From Leptospira_A soteropolitanensis (GTDB lineage: Bacteria; Spirochaetota; Leptospiria; Leptospirales; Leptospiraceae): DNA of 64,000 nt. Position numbers and translations under genes: made by a program. Shown one piece after another: positions 51,170-60,276 of the stretch. The DNA lies in the NCBI RefSeq assembly GCF_026151335.1, contig NZ_JAMQPP010000010.1. One strand, written 5' to 3'. Numbering within the stretch: the stretch's first letter is position 1; each line of letters starts with the position of its first letter. The notes beneath the pieces were generated by a model that saw nothing but the letters and a program-made list of their open reading frames with translations, had not been told where the DNA came from and made no database searches.

Positions 51170-52070
51170 ACACTAGTCCTTGTGCATTCAAATTCACATC
51201 TAGATGTAATAACTTCCAATCCGATTCAGTCAGAATAATGGAATTTTTGTTTGCTAGAATTTGGATCATTTCTTTCACTTTAGATTCCATAAATGGGAGA
51301 CGTTCTTCTTTGGGGATCGTATCTAAAATTTGAACCGCTTCCAAACATAGTGTGAGCCCTAGTTTCAAATCCTCTGCATTTTTCTTTAAGTCACCGATTG
51401 GACCAAAGTGTGTGAGGTAGGCAAGTTCCGAACCTGTATTTAAAATAAGGTCAAGAGAATGAACCGCTTCCACAAAATCAAAGTCAGTGGGTGTTGTAGT
51501 TGGGAAAATAAATCTTTTTCCATTTTCTAAATGAGGATATGATATTCCAAAGGAATCACCTGTGTAAATTCCATTTGTCTTTTTATCATAAATACAGAAG
51601 TGGTGGTTCGCATGGCCTTTAGTGTAGATGAACTGAAGTGAATGACCTCTCCAAGACAACCATTCCCCATCTTCCATCACTCGGACTTTACCTTTAGGAA
51701 TTGGTTTGATTTCACCATACAAAGAATCAAAGTTTTCTTTTCCATAGACAGATGTAGCACTTTTGATCAGTAAACTAGGATCAATCAAATGTTTGGCGGT
51801 TTTAGGATGAGCAAGAAGAGTTGCATTGGGGCAGGCTTCGAGAAGTGCCCAAGCACCGCCCGCATGGTCTAAGTGCACATGGGTTACAATCACATACTCA
51901 AGGTTTTCAGGTTTGATTCCTTCTGAATCCATCAACTTAAGAATTTTTGGAATGGCATGAGTTGTATTGGTTTCTACAACAACCCCGTATCCTTCTTCTT
52001 CTAAGAGATATGCAGATGCCACTTGAGGCATGTTTGCATAATCGGTATCAACAGTGATCACTTTGCCCAT
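51138..52070 (-). CDS. Metallo-beta-lactamase fold hydrolase
   Basis: 310 residues. Metal motif VIVTHVHLDHAGGAW (~62-76), further ligands in YTKGHANHHF and GIYTGDSFG and the Asp-bearing loop, then LTHFGPIG. It resembles glyoxalase II/arylsulfatase-like MBL proteins that hydrolyse thioesters or related bonds; no specific substrate can be given. No signal peptide. Confidence 0.85.
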   Translation of the reverse strand: MGKVITVDTDYANMPQVASAYLLEEEGYGVVVETNTTHAIPKILKLMDSEGIKPENLEYVIVTHVHLDHAGGAWALLEACPNATLLAHPKTAKHLIDPSLLIKSATSVYGKENFDSLYGEIKPIPKGKVRVMEDGEWLSWRGHSLQFIYTKGHANHHFCIYDKKTNGIYTGDSFGISYPHLENGKRFIFPTTTPTDFDFVEAVHSLDLILNTGSELAYLTHFGPIGDLKKNAEDLKLGLTLCLEAVQILDTIPKEERLPFMESKVKEMIQILANKNSIILTESDWKLLHLDVNLNAQGLVYAFEKKQSKV

Positions 52071-52129
52071 ACAAAATAGTAAATGAGAAAAGTGATCTTT
52101 GTCAGCCTAAAATTTGGATATAGAGGATC

Positions 52130-53734
52130 TCAATCTGGCAATTTTAATAATCTGTAAATGGTCTCGGTTTCTTTCTTTTTAGTTTCCTCGGACCAGTTCC
52201 ATTCCGATGCCGCTGTATCAATGATTGCCTTCATAATTTCATCAGAGAGTATTCCCAATGTCCCAAGCCCAGTCCTTCTGAGGAAAATATCAGATAGAGA
52301 TTTTGCCATTTCATAACGAATGGCATACACTACTTCTGCTAAAATTTCGCCATCTGCATTCAAAACCGCCGCAAGATTTTTTGTCTTTCTTGCCAGTTCC
52401 AAAATGATTTCATACTGAAGTCCATAATGACGTATCAAATAATCGATAGTCTTCTCAGAAAAATCGACATTTTGTTTTTGTGCACCTTGGATGAAAATTT
52501 CAACGTTTGGAATTTGAGATGCATATAAATATTGTTTTGCGGATATATTATCACTAGATTTTTTATCTAATTTCTTTTGGATTCTTTTGAAAATTGTCTC
52601 TGCAAAATGCCTGCTCGTCGTATACTTCCCACCGGCAGCAGTAATCAAACCCTGGACTCCATCACGTATATGGTCGTAAAGTTCTGACCTTCTAGAAGCA
52701 GAATAGGTATCATCCGAACTTTCAATCAATGGCCGAAGTCCTCCGTATGCAAAAATGACATCATCTATCGACAACTTCTCTTTGATATGCGAAGTTTCAT
52801 TAATGTAATCGATAAACTCGGAGATACTTTCTTTGGTTAGTTTCCAATCTTCCACATTTCCAAAATAAGATTTTTCAGTCGGACCGATCATCGAATGTCC
52901 GCGCCAAGGAGCAAAACTAAAATGGCCTTTCTCTCCCACATAAAGAGTCATCAAGTTTGTTATTTTTTTAGTAATGATATAAATCCCTTCCGACCTTTTT
53001 TTTGGCATGGGCTGCTCTGTTTTCGGAGATTTAGAAAGTATATTGTGAGTCCAAGGACCTGAAGCATTGATCGTTACCTTAGAACGAATTTGGTATTTTT
53101 TTTGAGAAAAAGCATCGTGGACTTGGATCCCGACTACCGCATTTTTTTGCCAAATCAAATCATCAACTACTGTGTAGTTAGCGATTTTGGCACCATAGGA
53201 AACAGCAGATTTTAAAAAACTAAGTGTTAACCTTTCTGGACTCAAACAAATGGCATCATAAAAATAAGCTGCATCTTCAAAATCACCCAAATTCTTTTGA
53301 AGGAGTTCTTTTCTTTTTAAGTATTTATGATTGGGAATTTGTTTGGATTCATCCCAAGTCCACTTACTATCAAAAGAAAGAAGATCATAAACAAAAAGTC
53401 CAAGCCTTGCAATGAGTCCTGGTTTTGGAAGTACCATTGGGTAAGGATAAACTAAATTAGGTGCAATATTAGAAAGTATCCTTCTTTCTTTTAATGCTTC
53501 TCTCACAAGACCAATTTCAAACTGTTTGAGGTAACGAAGCCCACCATGAATTAACTTTCCCGTGGCAGCCGAGGTAGCTCCACCAAAATCTTTTTTTTCA
53601 ACGAGGGCTACTGTATAACCACGACTCGCTACCTCATAAGCCAAAGTGGCTCCAGTAATCCCTCCGCCAATAATGGTAACATCAAACTCTTCACCATTAT
53701 AAGTTTCTATAAATCGATCTAATTTTAAATTCAT
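52130..53734 (-). CDS. glpD: Glycerol-3-phosphate dehydrogenase (FAD)
   Basis: 534 residues. FAD motif TIIGGGITGATLAYEVASRGY at the N-terminus, then FGGATSAATGKLIHGGLRYL, the GlpD substrate region WRGHSMIGPTEKSYFG, AYGGLRPLI and AAGGKYTTSRHFAE, and a C-terminal helical DAO_C domain (~400-530). It oxidises sn-glycerol-3-phosphate to dihydroxyacetone phosphate, feeding electrons to the respiratory chain. It overlaps the kinase-like gene by four bases and ends an operon with it and the FGGY kinase. Confidence 0.93.
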   Translation of the reverse strand: MNLKLDRFIETYNGEEFDVTIIGGGITGATLAYEVASRGYTVALVEKKDFGGATSAATGKLIHGGLRYLKQFEIGLVREALKERRILSNIAPNLVYPYPMVLPKPGLIARLGLFVYDLLSFDSKWTWDESKQIPNHKYLKRKELLQKNLGDFEDAAYFYDAICLSPERLTLSFLKSAVSYGAKIANYTVVDDLIWQKNAVVGIQVHDAFSQKKYQIRSKVTINASGPWTHNILSKSPKTEQPMPKKRSEGIYIITKKITNLMTLYVGEKGHFSFAPWRGHSMIGPTEKSYFGNVEDWKLTKESISEFIDYINETSHIKEKLSIDDVIFAYGGLRPLIESSDDTYSASRRSELYDHIRDGVQGLITAAGGKYTTSRHFAETIFKRIQKKLDKKSSDNISAKQYLYASQIPNVEIFIQGAQKQNVDFSEKTIDYLIRHYGLQYEIILELARKTKNLAAVLNADGEILAEVVYAIRYEMAKSLSDIFLRRTGLGTLGILSDEIMKAIIDTAASEWNWSEETKKKETETIYRLLKLPD

Positions 53735-54582
53735 ACCTTACCGCCATTTGCCACCAAACGAGTGATTTGTGTCTTTAAACTTTCCCTTTCACTTTCAATA
53801 TTCCATAGACCCAATCGAAGGATAAGCGCAGGTAGTCTCCAAGCAGCAATCTGGACGTCCGACATTCCACTCAAACTTTTATATACCTTTAAATACCCAC
53901 TTAAGATAAACTTTCGGATGATTGTATAAAATATAATCTTTAATTTTGGTGTTCCTGGCCAAAGTTCACCATCAGTAAACAAAAGATAGGTGAAAGCAAC
54001 ATCCGCTGCAGAATTTCCTTTTGCTGCAGTCATCCAATCAATTATGATCTCATCTTTTCCTTCTACGATCACATTCTCAGGATGAAAATCCAAATGAAGG
54101 ATAGAACTTCCTTTGGGTAAGGCTGCTATATAAGATTTAGCTTTTTCTTTTTCACTCAGACTTAAAAACGAAAGAGGATTTGAATCCAAACAATGATTTA
54201 AGATTTCTTTAATATCTTTAAATTTTTCTGAATTGATTTGATGGATGCCGTAGTGTAACTTAGCGAGTTTTCCTGCGATGCGAAAAAGCTCCAATGGATT
54301 TTTGTCTGGAAGTTTAGTGAGAGAAATTCCATTCAGTCTATCAAAAATGATTCCGAGTCTTTCTCCCACCTTGGCTTTTCCATAACATCTCATTCTGGAT
54401 GCACCCATTCTGTTAGCCTCAATGGTATTCTCTACCTCTAAATCAATTTCTGATTCGTTTGCCTCGGGGAAAAAAAGTTTTAGAATTCGATTCTCCGGCA
54501 AAGCAAATAGATCTGCTGACCTACCTATCGCAATCGGTTTTCCTAAACTTGTCATTGTAAACTCAGTAATTTGATGATCCAT
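53731..54582 (-). CDS. APH/choline-kinase-like phosphotransferase
   Basis: 283 residues. Kinase-fold features: ILKLFFPEAN (Lys), the catalytic loop ILHLDFHPENVIV and the metal-binding IIIDWMTAAKG. This is the aminoglycoside phosphotransferase/choline-ethanolamine kinase superfamily. It lies between FGGY kinase and GlpD genes in one operon, so a small alcohol or amino-alcohol is a likelier substrate than an antibiotic; that is inference. Confidence 0.8.
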   Translation of the reverse strand: MDHQITEFTMTSLGKPIAIGRSADLFALPENRILKLFFPEANESEIDLEVENTIEANRMGASRMRCYGKAKVGERLGIIFDRLNGISLTKLPDKNPLELFRIAGKLAKLHYGIHQINSEKFKDIKEILNHCLDSNPLSFLSLSEKEKAKSYIAALPKGSSILHLDFHPENVIVEGKDEIIIDWMTAAKGNSAADVAFTYLLFTDGELWPGTPKLKIIFYTIIRKFILSGYLKVYKSLSGMSDVQIAAWRLPALILRLGLWNIESERESLKTQITRLVANGGKV

Positions 54583-54597
54583 GTTATATTCCCAAAC

Positions 54598-56196
54598 TTA
54601 TGTATTTAAATATGCAAAATTGTTTTTGTTATTTCGATAAAGGTTTTGAAACACTTTATAGTTTTTATCATAAATCTTTTTATGATTTAGATTGGGAGTC
54701 CATCTATCTTGAATCGGAATCATTGATTTGATTTCTTCAAATTTTTTAATTTTTCCAATTCCAAAAGCTACCACAGCGGCGGCTCCCATCGCGCCAACGT
54801 TTTCTGGATGAACCACCCTTTCAATGGTTTTTCCCGTGATATCAGCTAACAACTGACAGATAAAAGCCGATCTTGCCACACCTCCCACAAAACGAATGGA
54901 ATTGGAAGTGGGGATCTTACGATTCGATAACTCCAAAATCCAACGTTTATGAAAAAGGATTCCCTCCACAACGGCTCGGATCAGAGTTCTTTTTCCTGTA
55001 TGCAAACTGATGTTAAAGAAAATCCCTCTTGCTTTTGGGTCTTCAAAAGGACAGCGGTTTCCATGTAGCCACGGTGTAAAAACTACACCTTGAGATCCAG
55101 GTTCGGTATCTTTAATTGAATCAAACATAAACTCGAATAAACTTTCATACACAGCATCAGGGCCATCAGTGATTTTCTTTTTTTCTAAATATAAATCAAT
55201 TTCATCTAAGGCCAAATGGTCTCTCACCCATTGTAAACATTTTCCAGAAGTTTCTTGTTCCCCAAAATAATTATAATATCCTTCTCTTGCTCCAACGATC
55301 GAGGCAATCCTTGCCCCAATATCCACTGTTCTCTTTTTGGTAACTGTTGATATCCATCCTGAAGTTCCGGCATAGATATGAGTGTCTCCTTCGCTGACAG
55401 CACCGGCTCCGACTCCAATGAGAGAAGCATCCCCACCACCACCAAACACTGCTATGTTTTCACTTAAACCCAAATAGTCCGCTGCTTCTTTTGTGAGTCC
55501 TCCTACACGATCAAAAGAATTCACAATTTTTGGTAAATGATCCAAACGAACACCGAATAACTTACACAAAAGGGGACTCCAATTTCCTTTCCCTACCCTT
55601 GAGTTATATAAAAAAGTAGCAAAGGCTGAATCTCTAGTCATCACTGCTTCGTTTGTAGAGCGCGCGATTAAATATTCTTTGACATCAAACCACCACTTTA
55701 CTTTCGAAAATATTTCTGGTTCATTTTTTTCGACCCATTTGTATTTCCAAATAGGATCTTTTACACTGGCAGCAACCGCTCCAGTGATCCAAAGAGATAA
55801 CAAAAGTTTTGTGGCATTAATTCCTTCGATTTTAAAACCGTGACTCACTCCGGCTTTCATTTCCTTTACCGCTCTTTGGTCCATATAACTCATGGCTGGA
55901 CGCACAGCTTGAAACTTTGAATCCACAAGAACCAAACCTTGCATTTGGGAACAAAAGGAAATGCCTTGGATAGAGTTTGGATGGATTTTAGATTGGGCTA
56001 AAATTTCTGTTGTGGTATCCTTCATCGAAGACCACCAATCCTCTGGATTTTGTTCTGCTCCTCCATTCTCTAGAAGTTGGATTTTATATTCCTTAGTAGC
56101 AGATTGCACTAGTTCCAGAGCTTCAGACATCCGAAAAAGACAGGTTTTGACTCCAGTAGTGCCAATATCATAAGTCAGTATATATCCAGATTCCAT
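54598..56196 (-). CDS. FGGY-family carbohydrate kinase
   Basis: 532 residues from the ATG at 56196 with GGAG before it; a longer frame to 56313 crosses the operator. N-terminal ATPase motif LTYDIGTTGVKTCLFR, FGGGGDASLIGVGAGAVSEGD in the middle and a C-terminal FVGGVARSAFICQLLADITG. It resembles xylulokinase most closely, but the neighbouring GlpD also allows a glycerol-type substrate. Divergent from the MFS gene, with a palindromic operator in the shared 239-base gap. Confidence 0.85.
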   Translation of the reverse strand: MESGYILTYDIGTTGVKTCLFRMSEALELVQSATKEYKIQLLENGGAEQNPEDWWSSMKDTTTEILAQSKIHPNSIQGISFCSQMQGLVLVDSKFQAVRPAMSYMDQRAVKEMKAGVSHGFKIEGINATKLLLSLWITGAVAASVKDPIWKYKWVEKNEPEIFSKVKWWFDVKEYLIARSTNEAVMTRDSAFATFLYNSRVGKGNWSPLLCKLFGVRLDHLPKIVNSFDRVGGLTKEAADYLGLSENIAVFGGGGDASLIGVGAGAVSEGDTHIYAGTSGWISTVTKKRTVDIGARIASIVGAREGYYNYFGEQETSGKCLQWVRDHLALDEIDLYLEKKKITDGPDAVYESLFEFMFDSIKDTEPGSQGVVFTPWLHGNRCPFEDPKARGIFFNISLHTGKRTLIRAVVEGILFHKRWILELSNRKIPTSNSIRFVGGVARSAFICQLLADITGKTIERVVHPENVGAMGAAAVVAFGIGKIKKFEEIKSMIPIQDRWTPNLNHKKIYDKNYKVFQNLYRNNKNNFAYLNT

Positions 56197-56297
56197 GCAA
56201 ACTCCATCGGTTCGGTTCTTCTCACCTACTGCCGGTTTCCCCTTATGGGCCTTTGTGACAGACGGCTTTCTCATTTTTCTTCCGGAGGTCGAAAAAA

Positions 56298-56313
56298 GTG
56301 AGTGATGACTCAC
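56298..56313. promoter_or_regulatory. TetR operator candidate, copy 1
   Basis: Palindrome GTGAGTGATGACTCAC in the gap between the divergent FGGY kinase and MFS genes. It shares the core GAGTGATRACTCAC (one variable base) with the much larger palindrome before the aminotransferase gene at 58441, next to a TetR gene. Such sharing suggests one regulator for both. Confidence 0.7.
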
Positions 56314-56435
56314 AAAGAATGGGAATCATCGGCTCGGATGGCAATTCATTTTCCTTCGGCATTTCTCCCTATGGGAATTTATTCCGAACAAATGTTTGAA
56401 AGCAAATTCCATCGATTGCAAAAAAGGGAGTTAAC

Positions 56436-57641
56436 ATGAGCCAAAACCCTCCAAAATTATACCCATACCGATGGGTTGTCCTTTTCGCTTATATCGTCAT
56501 CACTGCTACTATCTGTCTGCAATGGCTGACTTTTGCTCCCATTGCCCGCGATGCTAAAGAATTTTACCACGTAAGCCCACTCCAAATTGATTTACTCTCC
56601 CTTGTTTTTTTAGGGGTTTTTGTTTTCATCGCCATTCCTGCTTCCTATGTAATCGATACCTATGGGATCAAAAAAGGAGTGGGTTTTGGCGCCATACTAA
56701 CAGGCGTTTGTGGGTTACTCAAAGGGGTTTATGCCGCAGACTATACAGTTGTACTTATCTGCCAAATCGGATTAGCCATTGCCCAACCGTTTTTGTTAAA
56801 CGCAGTCACAAAAATTAGTGTTTTGTGGTTTCCCATTCAAGAACGGGCCACCGCAGTAGCACTCGGAACCTTGGCTCAATTTTTAGGAATCATACTTGTG
56901 ATGATCCTAACTCCCATCTTATTCCAATCAGGAAATTCCATCCCAGAAGTGATGATGATTTACGGTTTTGTTTCTCTAGGTTCGGCTATTCTTTTCCTTT
57001 CGCTAATCAAAGAAAAACCACCCACTTCTCCGAGTACTCACGGCGAAGACCATGAACTTCCCTTTTTAGAAGGACTTCGTTTTCTATGGAAACAGAAGGA
57101 TATGAAAAAAATTCTGTTTTTGTTTCTCATTGGACTTGGGGTCTTCAATGCAGTTAGCACATGTATTGATCAAATTTGTGAAATCAAGGGACTCAATATC
57201 GACGAATCGGGGCTCGTTGGTGGAGTGATGCTCATTTCGGGAATCATTGGCGGGATCGTCATTCCTCCGTTATCCGATAAATTACAAAAACGAAAGTTAT
57301 TTCTCATCATTGCGATGGCTGGATTTTTAGTGGGTCTTAGTTTATTTACCTTATTCCAAGGTTTTATTTTTTTACTTATTGGTTCGATTGTGATTGGATT
57401 TTTTCTTTTGGGTATTGGAGCCCCGATTGGATTTCAATACTGTGCAGAAATTACTTCGCCCGCACCAGAATCCACTTCCCAAGGATTGTTACTTCTCGTA
57501 GGACAGGTATCGGGAATTTTATTTATCTTAGGATTAAATTTCTTTGGAATGATATCGTTTCTTTATATCCTTCTCATCTTATCCGTTATCAATTTTGTGA
57601 TGGTATTTTGGTTAAAAGAATCACCGTTTATGGAGAGTTAA
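56436..57641 (+). CDS. FLVCR-like major facilitator transporter
   Basis: 401 residues, about twelve membrane helices. The N-terminal half (YPYRWVVLFAYIVITATICLQ, WLTFAPIARDAKEFY, QIDLLSLVFLGVFVFIAIPASYVID, LWFPIQERATAVALGTLAQF) resembles the FLVCR/SLC49 group, known in animals for choline and ethanolamine (and earlier heme) transport. It lies across from the kinase operon with a shared operator, so uptake of the module's substrate is likely. The ATG follows GGGAG. Confidence 0.8.
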   Translation: MSQNPPKLYPYRWVVLFAYIVITATICLQWLTFAPIARDAKEFYHVSPLQIDLLSLVFLGVFVFIAIPASYVIDTYGIKKGVGFGAILTGVCGLLKGVYAADYTVVLICQIGLAIAQPFLLNAVTKISVLWFPIQERATAVALGTLAQFLGIILVMILTPILFQSGNSIPEVMMIYGFVSLGSAILFLSLIKEKPPTSPSTHGEDHELPFLEGLRFLWKQKDMKKILFLFLIGLGVFNAVSTCIDQICEIKGLNIDESGLVGGVMLISGIIGGIVIPPLSDKLQKRKLFLIIAMAGFLVGLSLFTLFQGFIFLLIGSIVIGFFLLGIGAPIGFQYCAEITSPAPESTSQGLLLLVGQVSGILFILGLNFFGMISFLYILLILSVINFVMVFWLKESPFMES

Positions 57642-57690
57642 CTAGTGATCAAAAAAAATCTTACCAATCTTCAGTTTATTTTAAATACGG

Positions 57691-58341
57691 CTACCCACCT
57701 AATGCCCTACGGATCACTTTCATGACCCCTGCCACAACGTCTTCGTCTTTGTCGAATACGTCGTCGCCTAAATAAATCTTCATTCGCTCTTTATAATATA
57801 CTGTGGAATAGGAAAACTGTAAGGTCATAAAGATATTGTCTAATAGAAATGCAGAAAGATTACTATCCACTTCCGAACTGATGGTTCCTTCTTTTTTGGC
57901 AAGGTTTATCATTTCAATATAACATTTTGCTGATAAAGATTCTAACTCACCTGACAAACGTGTGATGAGTTCATAATTACTTTCGGTTGTCATTTCGTTG
58001 TAGAGGCGAATGATGTCTTGGTTGATCCGGGAGTGTGTTTGAATGATACGAATGATCTTTTCAATTTTGCCAAACAAATCCAAATCCATTGCAATTACGG
58101 ATTCCAAAGTTTTTTCTAATTGGGTGATTCCGTGGTCCACAACGGTGAGGAAAAAATCCTCTTTGGTTTCAAAGTATTTATAAAGGGAACCGACACTGAT
58201 TCCCGCTTTCTGGGCAATGGTATTGGTATTGGCGCTAGTAAATCCTCTGTTGGCAAATTCAGAGATGGCTGTCGATAAAATTCGGTTCCTCTTTTCTTCG
58301 GAAATCCGCTCAAAACTATCATTAAAATGCTTCGTTACCAT
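57691..58341 (-). CDS. TetR/AcrR family regulator
   Basis: 216 residues. N-terminal helix-turn-helix (KRNRILSTAISEFANRGFTSANTNTIAQKAGISVGSLYKYFETKEDF) and a helical ligand-binding region. It is divergent from the class III aminotransferase gene, with the 38-base palindrome between them. It very probably binds that palindrome and its smaller partner at 56298, controlling itself, the aminotransferase, the MFS gene and the kinase-GlpD operon. Ligand unknown. Confidence 0.9.
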   Translation of the reverse strand: MVTKHFNDSFERISEEKRNRILSTAISEFANRGFTSANTNTIAQKAGISVGSLYKYFETKEDFFLTVVDHGITQLEKTLESVIAMDLDLFGKIEKIIRIIQTHSRINQDIIRLYNEMTTESNYELITRLSGELESLSAKCYIEMINLAKKEGTISSEVDSNLSAFLLDNIFMTLQFSYSTVYYKERMKIYLGDDVFDKDEDVVAGVMKVIRRALGG

Positions 58342-58440
58342 ATCTGTCCTCGTCCAATAAACGAAAAAGGCTAGATTTCTCCAGGAAATTTATGCTAATT
58401 TCCAAAGAATCCGCGTTTCTCGAACTATTTTATGAATTCC

Positions 58441-58478
58441 TTCTTGACAATGAGTGATAACTCACTCATTGTCAAGAA
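58441..58478. promoter_or_regulatory. Large perfect palindrome, TetR operator candidate, copy 2
   Basis: Arms TTCTTGACAATGAGTGA and TCACTCATTGTCAAGAA (17 bp, no mismatch) around TAAC. The arms contain TTGACA on each strand, a good -35 box in both directions, so binding would block transcription of both the TetR gene and the aminotransferase gene. Its core repeats at 56298. Confidence 0.85.
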
Positions 58479-58504
58479 AAAAGACCCGGAAGAGGAAAGA
58501 TATT

Positions 58505-59974
58505 ATGGCCCAAGGCTTTTCCATGAACGAATACCCAGACGTAGACCAAGTTTACAAAGATCTTAGAAAACTCATTTCTCTTCCTATCCGCTCCATCCGT
58601 AAAGACGCAATGGACGATATCATTCATAATTACTTTGATAAAAAATGCAGTCAGTCCAAAGCCATGATCACCAAAGCTTCGGAATACATTCCAGGTGGTG
58701 TCCAACACAACCTTTCCTTCAACCATCCCTTCCCACTTGTTTTTACCAAAGCATCGGGCGCCTATCTTTATGATTTAGATGGAAACAAATACATCGATTT
58801 TTTACAAGCTGGCGGACCTACGGTTCTTGGCAGTAACCCAACTTCAGTCCGAAAAAAAGTGATCGAACTACTCGACACAACAGGTCCTGTCACTGGTCTT
58901 TTTCACGAATACGAATATAAGTTAGCCGAAAAAATTGTAGAGTTAGTTCCTTCTGTTGAAATGTTTCGAATGCTCGGTTCAGGGACAGAGGCTTGTATGG
59001 CATCGATTCGAGTCGCAAGACTTGCCACGAAAAAGAAGAACATCGTAAAGATGGGAGGTGCCTATCACGGTTGGAGTGATCAATTGGCTTATGGACTTCG
59101 TATCCCAGGCACAAGACATTTCGAAGCCAATGGGGTTCCTAAATCCATTTTCAAATACACTCAAGAATTTTATCCGAACGATTTGAACGCTTTAGAATCG
59201 GTTCTCAAACGAAATCGTTTCTGTGGTGGCACAGCAGCAGTTCTTATTGAGCCAGTAGGACCAGAAAGTGGAACAAGACCTCTTGATTTAAACTTTAACA
59301 AAGGTGTCCGAGAACTCTGTAACAAATACGGTGCCCTTCTGATTTTTGATGAAGTAGTGACCGCATTCCGCATTGGTCTTAGTGGTGCCCAAGGATATTT
59401 TGGTGTGGATCCTGACCTTACGATCTTTGGAAAGGTAGTGGCGGGCGGATATCCTTCTGCAGGTGGACTTGGTGGTAAAAAAGAATACATGAAATATGTA
59501 TCTGCTGGTCTCCAAACAGGCACCAAAAAGGCGTTAATTGGTGGGACAATGGCAGCAAACCCACTCAGTTCCGCAGCTGGTTACTTTACTCTTTGTGAGA
59601 TGGAAAAAACAGGAGCCCTTGAAAAATCAGGAAGAGCAGGGGACCGCCTAACGAAGGGATTACAAAAACTTATCAAAAAGTATGATCTTCCTTTTGTTGC
59701 TTTCAACCAAGGTTCTATTTGCCACTTAGAAACCGTTGGTACAATGTTACTCGATATCAATATTAAGAAGTTCTGGACGATCAAAAAAACTATCGCAGAA
59801 GCCCATAAACGTAAACATGCTATGGAAGAGATGGGAGCAGCATATATGTCAGAAGGACTCGTGACACTCGCAGGAAGTAGACTTTATACAAGTGCATCAG
59901 ATACAGATGCCGTAATTGATGACGCCCTCAAACGATTTGATCGAGTGTTCCAAAAAGTGGAAGGTGTGGCTTAA
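58505..59974 (+). CDS. Class III PLP aminotransferase (GSA-aminomutase-like)
   Basis: 489 residues from the ATG at 58505 (AGGAAAG site). Fold-type I PLP enzyme: YIPGGVQHNLSF, GSGTEACMASIRVARL, AYHGW, EPVGPESG, LLIFDEVVTAFR and the Schiff-base Lys in TIFGKVVAGGYPSAGG. It resembles glutamate-1-semialdehyde aminomutase, but the N-terminal extension and its TetR control argue against haem synthesis. Relatives include ethanolamine-phosphate phospho-lyases, so amino-alcohol phosphate degradation is possible. Target unproven. Confidence 0.82.
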   Translation: MAQGFSMNEYPDVDQVYKDLRKLISLPIRSIRKDAMDDIIHNYFDKKCSQSKAMITKASEYIPGGVQHNLSFNHPFPLVFTKASGAYLYDLDGNKYIDFLQAGGPTVLGSNPTSVRKKVIELLDTTGPVTGLFHEYEYKLAEKIVELVPSVEMFRMLGSGTEACMASIRVARLATKKKNIVKMGGAYHGWSDQLAYGLRIPGTRHFEANGVPKSIFKYTQEFYPNDLNALESVLKRNRFCGGTAAVLIEPVGPESGTRPLDLNFNKGVRELCNKYGALLIFDEVVTAFRIGLSGAQGYFGVDPDLTIFGKVVAGGYPSAGGLGGKKEYMKYVSAGLQTGTKKALIGGTMAANPLSSAAGYFTLCEMEKTGALEKSGRAGDRLTKGLQKLIKKYDLPFVAFNQGSICHLETVGTMLLDINIKKFWTIKKTIAEAHKRKHAMEEMGAAYMSEGLVTLAGSRLYTSASDTDAVIDDALKRFDRVFQKVEGVA

Positions 59975-60013
59975 TGAAAGATTAAGCCGATCCAAGGAAA
60001 TTGAATCAGAAGC

Positions 60014-60056
60014 CATAAAAGAAATTTTTGTCCAATCAACTAACATTTCTTTTATG
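60014..60056 (+). terminator. Terminator after the aminotransferase gene
   Basis: Perfect 12-bp stem CATAAAAGAAAT / ATTTCTTTTATG with a 19-base loop, followed by a T-rich run. It closes the aminotransferase transcript. The remainder of the ~300-base gap to fliF shows no feature I can support. Confidence 0.7.
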
Positions 60057-60276
60057 ACTTTTTTGATTTTATGAATTGTTTTGTGATCACAGGCCCCAAA
60101 TTTTTTCCCAACTTGGATCTATCAACGGTTCCGAATTGATCCAAAATGATACAGCCACGATAAAAAACGCCAATTCTAAGCGAAAACCCGAGAAATTTCC
60201 CTCCCTCCCCGAAAAGTACTTGTACATTTCTGAATTGCCATGACATTATGTCTCAAATCTCGACGAGGCCCGTACT

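Noticed and set aside
58505..59974. Calling the class III PLP enzyme hemL
   Set aside because: The fold resembles GSA aminomutase, but its operator, TetR neighbour and N-terminal extension do not fit housekeeping haem synthesis.
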